From Bigelowiella natans CCMP2755 (taxonomy: Eukaryota; Cercozoa; Chlorarachniophyceae), in NCBI GenBank assembly GCA_000320545.1, contig ADNK01000345.1, positions 1 to 21,678 of the forward strand: 21,678 nt of DNA. Direction: 5' to 3'. Within the stretch, counting starts at the first letter, position 1. Each line of letters starts with the position of its first letter. This document shows, one piece after another, positions 1-9,035 of the stretch. The notes below the pieces were generated by a model. The model was not told where the DNA came from. It searched no databases and worked only from the letters and a program-made list of their open reading frames with translations. Position numbers and translations under genes: made by a program.

Positions 1-54
1 CGTATTATATATACACATATAAACTATTAATTAGTCTTCCTCTCTCTTTTAAAA

Positions 55-55
55 G

Positions 56-134
<79 letters not shown>
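55..134. repeat. (CA)n(TA)n compound microsatellite
   Basis: About 38 nt of CA followed by about 42 nt of TA in the last visible intron of the VOC gene, between the donor at 163 and the left edge. Confidence 0.9.
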
Positions 135-142
<8 letters not shown>

Positions 143-163
143 ATAGCGTACATATATACATAC

Positions 164-1197
164 CGTTGTTGCTCGAATGTTGCAACTTTGAGGACAAACC
201 GATTTCCGTAAGGACATATAACACGAGCAATTCCAATATTTTCATCAACTGAGACCACCGAGAATTTAGTGTCTTTCAGCACTCCAGGATCTGGCAGGGG
301 GGGGGGAGGGAGAAGAGGAAGAAGGATTCAAAGCCAGCAAATACAACAAACTAAAAGTGACTCCAAAATTGGCTATGAAATTGCGCATTTATATACCTCT
401 TTTTACATTGGTTAGCCTCTTTGCAAGAGCCTTGAATTCTGCTCTTGAATACGCAATTGTTACCTCACCGCGCCATACCTGCACACCCTATTTTCCCGTT
501 GTCACCATGTAGAAAATCAAAGAAGAAGAAGAAGAAGAAGAAGAGGAAAGAGGAGGAAGATATTGTAGGCAGTAGTAGTAGTAGGGCAGCGAGCGTTAGA
601 ATCCACAATCTGCAACAGTAAAGCAGAGCTGGTGGCATAAACTAAAACTATTCATCATCATATATCATCATCATCATATATCATCATCATCATATATCAT
701 CATCATATATCATCATCATATATCATCATTATCATCATATATCATCATCATCATCATCATCATCATCACCATTACTAATGCTATCATTTTTAATAAGAAA
801 AAATACAAACATTGGTTGGTTCTTCTATGTCCTTTTCTTGCCATATTGTTATTTATACACACAATTACAGTAATATTCATTCATTCTTCGGAAAGAACAT
901 TACTGCTCGGCTCTATTATCATAACCTGATATTGAATAGCTTTCTCCGTTGCTGGACTTGCGGGTGTGAAATTGTGTCATTGCTCCACAGTTATGGTGGG
1001 GTGTCTGTGATGATTTAGATCACGATGATGAGAAAATCAGCAGATTCACTAAATTTGTTGTTGTTATTATCATTATCATTATCCTTATCATTATCATTAT
1101 CCTTATCATTATAATTATCATATGTTGCGACTTGTGATGATTTAACGAATATCAGAAACGACGACGATGACGACAACCTTTAACCGAATATTTATAT

Positions 1198-1234
<37 letters not shown>

Positions 1235-1426
1235 TCAGATCGATCGATATGCAGCAGCATGTGATAATAACTGCTTGACAACATCAGCAACATCTAGAAT
1301 CATCATAATAACCTTGCTTGGAGTTCTTCTAGGATCTCTTGTACATCCAAGAACGTCATCATAAAATGCATCACCAACCTAGAGTGTAAATACTATCTGT
1401 ATTATCATCATCATAACCATCATCCT

Positions 1427-1457
<31 letters not shown>

Positions 1458-1663
1458 TGTGATCGATGCCTGAGTAATTCTCAATATTTTTCACTATCAA
1501 TATGCAAAAATTAGCACTGCTAGAAAACTAATACCGCAGTGTCCCAAAGATTCAAGTTTAGGTGCTCAAGCAGCAGCATACCAGGTCCTTGCTGAAAATA
1601 GTAGAGAGTGGTCAGTGTCAGTGGGATAATGGTAATGATGTGAACAAGTGCTGCTACTACCAT

Positions 1664-1698
<35 letters not shown>

Positions 1699-2223
1699 TT
1701 TCACACCTTGTCTAATGCCTTTTTGAGTTCTTCAGGTGGTGCGTCGCTCAGGAGAGGAGGGCTAGGTGATGATGGCGATGATTTGTGCTGAATCGTAGAA
1801 GTACACGACGCAGTAGCTTGGTTTGTAGTAGAAGCAGCAGCAGCAGCAGCAGCAGCAAATGGCGTCTTGCATTCACCAGGCCCCCCAGGCTTGTGGAATC
1901 TTCTTCTTCTTGCAGTCGCTACTTGCAGTCGGGTGAATAAAATTGCTGAAATTTTAGTTTTTGATTGTTACGTTTGATATCGTCGTCAGCTAACATTAGC
2001 AAACGTCATGCGAGGAGAATTTATATTTACCTCTACCACCTACTCTAAACGGTAAGGCTGCTGTTCTGCCCGCTTCCAATCTCAGCCTTGAGATAGGTTT
2101 CATGACTGTGCCGTAGAAGAGGGAGACAGCCAGAGGAAAAAGCGCACAGATAATACAAAAGGAGGATCTAGGGATAGAAGACAAGGACACTATGATGGTG
2201 GTTCGTCGTCGTCTACGTTCCAT
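164..2223 (-). CDS. VOC-family (glyoxalase-like) protein with N-terminal membrane segment, 3' end outside window
   Basis: Seven exons on the minus strand: 2223-2031, 1945-1707, 1591-1535, 1378-1313, 1004-926, 478-397 (or from 487) and 290-164; then donor GTATGT and an intron running off the left edge. Exon 1 encodes a basic start (MERRRRR) and a hydrophobic stretch (CIICALFPLAVSLFYG), a likely membrane anchor. Exon 2 carries a basic patch (ATARRRRFHKPGG) and an alanine run. Exons 3-7 read as one VOC fold: LEHLNLNLWDTA, then FYDDVLGCTRDPRR, NCGAMTQFHT, VWRGEVTIAYSRAEFKALAKRL and RVICPYGNRFVLKV. EHLN, FY..LG..RDP, QFH and CP(Y/W)GNRF are landmarks of the glyoxalase/extradiol dioxygenase superfamily; the His of EHLN and of QFH are candidate metal ligands. 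All phases agree except between exons 5 (ends phase 1) and 6 (starts phase 0), so a small exon is probably missed or a boundary is wrong. An upstream in-frame ATG at 2292 is an alternative start. Substrate unknown. Confidence 0.75.
655..769. repeat. ATC array interspersed with ATATATC
   Basis: Blocks of two to four ATC units separated by ATATATC give a higher-order pattern over about 115 nt. It lies in the unresolved intron region between VOC exons 5 and 6. Confidence 0.85.
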
Positions 2224-2658
2224 TATCGTATAATAATGCAGTCGATTGATCTCGTCGGAGATGCAGATGACTTTCATCATCATAATCCACACAAATCCTC
2301 ACTCACATTTTCGGTAAATTGCTCTATTTAGGTTGTCGCTGCCCTGAATTATAAGGGTTTTTTTATTAGTACAAATACTTGTAGTCATGATTACATGCAC
2401 ACACCAACGCTGTTTTTATTTGAACGACAAAGAATTTAATTCATAAATCAATTTAATTAATTAATTAGTATAAATAAAATATCGGCAGTAGTAACAAATA
2501 GAGCGACTACACAAGCCAAAAATTGAATTTAGGTTTGAATCAACGGTGAAGAAGAAGAAGGCTCTGTGAAGGAGGAAGGGAAGAAGAAGAAGGAGGAGGA
2601 GGAGGAGGAGCACGACGACGACGATGACGAGGGGGAGCTTGCAATTTCATACGATCCA
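2224..2658. promoter_or_regulatory. Divergent promoter region between genes 1 and 2
   Basis: This gap separates the head-to-head starts of the VOC gene (minus) and the cysteine-rich gene (plus). It holds an AT-rich block of TTAA repeats at about 2450-2468, followed at 2469-2476 by TATAAATA on the plus strand, about 190 nt before the proposed ATG at 2659. The stretch 2550-2636 is purine-rich (GAA/GGA/GAC) and is open in the frame of the downstream exon back to a TGA at 2536-2538. It could be 5' UTR or an acidic N-terminal extension. The promoter call rests on position and composition only. Confidence 0.35.
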
Positions 2659-3535
2659 ATGGGTTTCTGCTTTTGTTGCTGCATACTGCGTGATGAGCAC
2701 AAAAGCTGTACAAATAAAGGATACTGCGAAAACAGCACCAATCCTAAACCTAAACTTTGCTTTCGATCGGGGTGCACCCGAAGATGTTGCCCTCCCCAGG
2801 TGATGATGATGCAACCCGTATTGGTTACTCTTCTCCATCAATGACTATTCCTCTTCCACCCTCTTCTATGTTTGTATGTAGCTCAATAATACAGCTGAAC
2901 AAAATCCCTTCCGAGTACAACGGGAACCCTTCACACTACAACGCGTTCCAGATGATGATGTATATCTCAATATCTCTCGAGAATACGTAGTAGCTTGTTC
3001 ATAGTGATAAGAGCCTGGGAAGGGGTAACGAATGAATGCGTTAAACGGGGGGAAATGCCAAAATTAAGGGTTTATTATTAATGTATTAGTTCTTTCGGGT
3101 GTCATATATGAATCTTTCTCCCCTCACATTTTCTTCTAACTAACGTATTGTATATTGTAGGGGTGATGAACCTGGTGTCTATGCCCGTCCGTTGGTTGAT
3201 GTAGATCGGCCGAATTTGGCTCTGTCTGTAGCCTGTATCAGAAATCCTTCTAGCTTTCAATGTAGAGGTGAAAGGTAGTTGTTACCATCGTCGCTGGTGC
3301 TGTTGTACGTACTAGTACCCAAATATCCGAAACACTGCATGATTTATACGCCGACGAAGACGTACAATGGTTTCCGCCTTTTGATGATCAATTATCTCTA
3401 CATCCATGTTCTTATTTCTCTCTTCATTACGTTGTTAAGTGGCCTCCTGACGGGTACATTCGACAGTTATCTTCAGAACCCGGTCACATTTTCAAGCGCA
3501 AACAATGCATAATGACAGAATCACAATATATATAG
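2659..3535 (+). CDS. Unrecognised cysteine-rich protein
   Basis: Four exons with matching phases: 2659-2799 (donor GTGATG), 2895-2986 (donor GTAGTA), 3161-3267 (donor GTGAAA) and 3360-3535 with stop TAG at 3533. Together they are 516 nt, 171 aa. The N-terminus MGFCFCCCIL is followed by a Cys-rich region (KGYCEN, CFRSGCTRRCCPPQ), then YNGNPSHYNAFQ, GDEPGVYARPLVDVDRPN, CIRNPSSFQC, WFPPFDDQLSLHPCSYFS and VVKWPPDGYIRQL. I do not recognise the family. MG plus clustered cysteines could suit lipid anchoring, but there is no classic myristoylation context. An alternative junction (3274 to 3316) also keeps frame but needs a 41-nt intron, far shorter than any other here. The gene may continue: an in-frame donor at 3483 could join a further exon at 3625. 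The antisense frame over exon 1 looks membrane-like but has no matching partner exons. Confidence 0.45.
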
Positions 3536-3569
3536 TAGTGGCATGCTGCTGCTTCTTATTATGATGCCA

Positions 3570-3613
<44 letters not shown>

Positions 3614-3624
3614 CTTCATCTTAG

Positions 3625-3709
3625 TACATAACTCCTATGGGGACAAATGGGGCTGGATACCCACTTCCCAAGGCATCGTCGTCCAAGAAATAATGAGGAT
3701 CAGCAGCAG

Positions 3710-3744
<35 letters not shown>

Positions 3745-3925
3745 TGAGACTTGATGTAACAAACTTAGCTATACACTACAGTAGTAGCAAGTCACGCCAT
3801 GGTGGTACCTATATTCACTAATCTAGTAGCATGGTGATTATAGAATGGGCTCGTCTGCAAGCACAGATCGACAATGCAGCTGCTGTTGCTACTGTTTTTT
3901 CTTGCTTCTGCCCTTCAAGTCTCTA
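3625..3925 (+). other. Possible additional 3' exons of the cysteine-rich gene
   Basis: A long CT tract (about 3578-3609) leads directly into CATCTTAG at 3624, an excellent acceptor. The following block reads YGDKWGWIPTSQGIVVQEIM, in phase with a possible donor at 3483 (CCC G|GTCACA). A second block after TAG at about 3832 reads either EWARLQAQIDNAAAVATVF or, in another frame, MGSSASTDRQCSCCCYC. I could not find a junction set that satisfies all phases, so neither block is added to the gene model. Confidence 0.25.
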
Positions 3926-3933
3926 CCTGCGCG

Positions 3934-3937
<4 letters not shown>

Positions 3938-3969
<32 letters not shown>

Positions 3970-3980
3970 TCTCTCTCTAG

Positions 3981-4013
<33 letters not shown>
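3938..4013. repeat. (CT)n followed by (GT)n microsatellite
   Basis: A CT run with CCT interruptions (about 3938-3979) passes into about 30 nt of GT. It lies just 3' of the last possible exon of the plus-strand gene. Confidence 0.9.
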
Positions 4014-4016
<3 letters not shown>

Positions 4017-4079
4017 TCACGGCTGTACCTGAGAACAACATTACATGCACACATATACACACACATACACGGTGATGCC

Positions 4080-5021
4080 ATATAAGTTATGGTTCTTATG
4101 AAGGTTACACCTTTCCCGATTAGCAAAACATGATTTTCGCGAGATGCATGTAGTTGGCAGAGCAGCCTACTCGCATTGATCGTTGTGAGTCAAGCTAGCC
4201 ATGAACATTTGTGTGCAGCCTATGTTGATCGTATACACTGACGGACATGTGTAGCAAATGAATGTAACATCTGCATGTCTTCAGTGTGCGTACAGATGAT
4301 CAACGCATTAGAATGACTTGGAGTTCATAGACGTGCATGAGAACAATAACAGCGATCAATGTGATCATTATGCAGTGCGCAGCATTTGCGATCATGAACA
4401 TATGCGAGAACAAGCAATTACACCTACATGATCTTTGCAGACAATATAGCGTGTTGCCGGGTTTGACAGCTTTCAGCATGCGACAATATGCAACAAAAAA
4501 AGCATGCTGAATCACAAGATGAATGTGCATTTCGATGAGCGAGAGCTGCGCGTGTAGAACAAAATAAAATATGCGACAATGAAAGTACGACGAGGTATCA
4601 GATGAAATCACCAAATATATACATCAGGTGCCGTGCACCGAGTTGGAAGTTTTCTATGCTAACTTGTTCGCTGCATGTTGTGTCATAATCGCAAATGTAC
4701 ACATCGTACAATAAGAACGTTCTTCGCCCCTACTACATCGATCAGCTAATATTATCTGATGGAGATTAGTTGTACTCACATGCAGCTACGGACACAGTGT
4801 TCTATCTGCGTACACCTGTCATTATGTTCATCATCATCTTTATCATCACAGGTTCAAAGTAAACAATGCTTCCTGTTGACAGCTGCAATCGCATCATAGA
4901 TTATCATAATTTTGACTGACATGACTATCGTTTTATTCAGTTGACATAGATCATCGACATGTACTGCTTTCCATAGAAGACAACGATTCGTGTAACCACA
5001 AGACAACATACACACATGATA
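4080..5021. other. Convergent intergenic gap, nearly microsatellite-free
   Basis: No coding block with splice-consistent flanks was found on either strand. The sequence is of mixed composition and rich in GATC, CATG and TGCA words. It has only one short imperfect ATC run near 4829-4848. It separates the 3' ends of the plus gene at the left and the protease gene at the right. The longest open frame (minus 4614-4300) has no recognisable protein character. Confidence 0.6.
4932..4937 (-). terminator. Candidate polyadenylation signal of the protease gene
   Basis: AATAAA on the minus strand, 85 nt beyond the protease stop codon at 5022. The spacing suits a poly(A) signal. Cleavage-site evidence is lacking. 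Confidence 0.4.
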
Positions 5022-5957
5022 TCAAAGCCTTGCTCTAATTCCTATATCCCCTGATTCACGAACATCCTCAATACTACTCCGTTCATAAATATCATGAAAT
5101 GATTCATGTTGTTGCTGCTGCTGACATTCGTCTCCTGCATTTTTCTTGCGAATCATATCAACAATACGAAGAAATTTATCTTTCCCGGATCCCTGAGGAC
5201 CAGGTAGCAGTAGGTCTCTCTTGTTATGATGCACATCTCCGTTGTGGGAGGAAGGAGAGATGGTGTTCCATATGCAGTTGCCTTCTGGAAGAAGCATTCC
5301 AGTAGATATGAATGCCTCATCAAAACGCCTTTTATGGATGAATACAAAACCATGTTTTATTACTTTTAATAATATTATAGTATACTATCACGATTATTGG
5401 ATATTATTGTTTCATCATCGCTGCAGCTTCCATGTGGAAGAAGACCGATGAAGAAGACTTATATCATAACCTTAGGCTGTTACATCATCTATCTATCTAT
5501 CTATCTATTGTGAATTCCACTTGCTTCAGTTGATGAGGATACGTACGTACGTTTCACATTTAAACAATTACTACAACTACTACTACTACTACTATTACTA
5601 CTACTACTACTACTCACCGTTTAGTAGGGATAATATCTGCTGCGAAATATGATCCCGGTTTTTCCTTCTTCTTCTTCTCGTTCCAATTCTCTATCAACAT
5701 CTCAGGAGGAGTAACATGATGACGATATTTAGTAGCCCCAATAGTACAATCAGCAGCAGTACTTGTAGCACGATCATCTTTCATCGAGAGGAGTAGTTGT
5801 AGTAAATTGAAGAATGGCTTTAGTATATTTATGGGAATACTCATGTTCATCCTTGCATGAGCAATCGATGACGACAATGAAGAGGAGGGGGAGAGGATTT
5901 CATGCCCAGGCAATTCTTTACTCGGAAAATGAGCTATATTGCACGTGACCATTCCTG

Positions 5958-5993
<36 letters not shown>

Positions 5994-6998
5994 CCACCTG
6001 GTAACGTAACTAAGTGTACTTGCTCATTGATTCAGAGTTTCTTCATCATTATCATCATAATTATCACCATCACCATCACCATCATCATCATCATCATCAT
6101 TCTTACTAGCTGATATGTCTGCAACATAATTCCTCTTCTTAGTAGGACAACGAATATTTGGAAGAAAAGAAGAAGAAGAAGAAGAAGAAGAAGATACGGG
6201 CTGGGGCTGGTTGGGTTAATGCACATGATCATCATCATCATCATGATTATCATCAGCCGTCGTCGCAAACAGCACCTAAAAGCTGTCCTCTCTTAGATAC
6301 AACGATACCGCCACTATTTCCCTGTCAAACAGCAGTAGATTGATTACTAGTACAATAGTAGTACAATAGTAGTATAGTAGTAGTAGTAGTAGTAGTATTC
6401 CATCATCATCATCATCATCATCATCTTCTTCTTTGGTTGAAGAAGTATGATCTCAACTTTTGGGAAAGAAGCGACAGCAAGTTGCAGGTACTAATTAGTT
6501 GTTGAACAGTAGTATCATGTCTATTATTATTATTGTTATTATTATTATCAAATATATACCTGATGAACAGCTGCGGTTGTCATCAAAGCTGTGGTGATCA
6601 GGGGAGATTCAAACTGGTATCGTCGTCGCCGTTGTTGTCGTTGTTGTTGTTGTTGTTGCTGCTGCTTTTCACGAATAACTTTTGATATGACGCCCTTTGT
6701 GAACGTGGGTCTGATTGAGAGGGAATGATGATGATGATGATGATGATGGGGAGCAAGGGGGAATCAAGATCCACACTTCTTTCCTCTTGTTCTTTCTCTT
6801 GTCGTCATCTCATCTCCAACATCACATATAATAATAATAATAATAATAACAACAACAATAGTATGTACACACCGTAGACGAGCCTCCGGTGTGAAAATGG
6901 GATAGAGAGAGAGAGGAGAGTTGAAGAGAGTTTGGTTAAAAGGTAGAGAGAGAGAGAGAGAGAGAGAGAGGAAGAGTTGAAGAGAGTTTGGTTAAAAG

Positions 6999-7039
<41 letters not shown>

Positions 7040-7064
7040 GAGTTGAAGAGAGTTTGGTTAAAAG

Positions 7065-7107
<43 letters not shown>

Positions 7108-7132
7108 GAGTTGAAGAGAGTTTGGTTAAAAG

Positions 7133-7171
<39 letters not shown>

Positions 7172-7230
7172 AAATGTTGAAAAAGAAGAAGTGAGGCCAA
7201 ATCAGAGTGATTCTCTATAGACAGCTGCTA

Positions 7231-7267
<37 letters not shown>

Positions 7268-7896
7268 CACAACAACTTGCTTTGTTGGTTGGTAGTATAT
7301 GCTACAACTACTATATCACTATTACCCGATGACGTACACGTCTTCTCCTACTCTTATATCACCACCACCGTCGTCGTATCCTCTGACATTACTATTCTTG
7401 TTGTTCTCGTCAAACAATGGTGTTGTAAACCCTTGCTTGAGCAAGTAGGCTGCTTTCATCATCTTATTATCATTATTATTACTATTATTATTGTTGTTGC
7501 TGTTTTTATTAGTTGGTGTTATGATCAGAGATCCATGCTTCACCGAGAATACTTTTTCTACTTCTTTATCTTCTCCTGAGAATGCGTTTTTATTGCCACC
7601 ACTGTTTATCAACTTATCGTCGTCTATTATCTTCACTATGGCTATATCCCACGGGTATGGAGAAGTGTATACAAGTGTCGCTTTGAGCCATAGAACAGAA
7701 GGCGGGAAGGGCACAGAAGAAGAAGAAAAAGAAGAAGAAGAAGAAGAGGAGGAGGAGTATTCCCAATCGCAGCTTAAAACTCGTATCTGTACGCTAGTAT
7801 TTCTCTGCGCAAAGAAGGAAAAAGATTATATCATTTGGTGTTATATACTATTATTATCTACTACTGCTACTACTACTACTTCAATTGGTGCTAGCT

Positions 7897-7931
<35 letters not shown>

Positions 7932-8097
7932 GCAGCGTGAAAAATAGAACTATTACTACTACTACTACTACTACTACTACTACCATTACTATCATAGCTA
8001 TGGTGATCGATGGCTACTACTACGATGATGACACACTGCAACAAGTAATTTTTAGCACACAACACACCATCATACTGTTGTAGCAGCACCATCAATA

Positions 8098-8130
<33 letters not shown>

Positions 8131-8786
8131 CTACACTATACAAGACCTTCAACATTGGTAATGTGTGTCTTTTTACTTCATCTTCATCCTCTCTACTATG
8201 ATGATCTTGGTCATCTCTCTTCCTTGTTCTTGTCCTTGTATACTCCAGATAGCCGTCAAATACATGTTTATTGGTGAGAACGTAACCACCCTGCCTACTG
8301 GCCTAAGATGGTGATGAACATGATCATCACCCTTGCTGATGCTCTATTAAGATGTATGATTACTACTGTGTTGTTTATTTACTGTGTACTACTTGTACTA
8401 AATATTACTTCTTCTTCTTCTCCTTCTTGCTGCTGCTGCTGCTACTACTACTACTACTACTACTACTACCACAAAGCAAGTTCCATAATTAGCTCCGACG
8501 GTTATCAGCATCACCCCAGCCCCAACATCATCTAATTTGTAGTAGTAGTAGTTAAAATGATAATAGTAACAATAAAGATAATAGTGTGGTATTAGTAGGT
8601 AGCATGCTACTGTATACGTGATGACAACGAATAGAATCGATTGCTATCGTTAAAAATGATCATTCTGAATTATATTATGTGTTGGATGATAACGTCCTCT
8701 TTGGAGCATCCAGCGAGAAGGATAATGATGATGATGATGATGATGATAATGATGATGTATTCATAATGTTAGTAATATCAACGGTT

Positions 8787-8821
<35 letters not shown>

Positions 8822-8895
8822 TATATTATCAGCAGAGAGGGCCAGCTTACTTCTTAATGGAGGCGAGGAAGAACACGGATGGAAGATTCTTTTGA

Positions 8896-8927
<32 letters not shown>

Positions 8928-9003
8928 CGCATAGATGATTTGCTTATAGTTTTGTTGTAAATACTTTTATTAAGTATCTTGCTCGATAAAGCAGCTCTAG
9001 GGA

Positions 9004-9035
<32 letters not shown>

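Noticed and set aside
2647-2841. Minus-strand frame with a membrane-like segment (RFRIGAVFAVSFICTAFVLI)
   Set aside because: It is antisense to plus exon 2659-2799, which has a correct donor and three phase-consistent partners. The minus frame has none.
3275-3315. 41-nt intron in the cysteine-rich gene
   Set aside because: It keeps the frame and gives a plausible peptide, but all other modelled introns are 77 nt or more. The 92-nt alternative was preferred; not excluded.
6901-7168. CRISPR-like array
   Set aside because: The units are contiguous minisatellite copies with GA tracts between them, not unique spacers, and the DNA is clearly eukaryotic nuclear.
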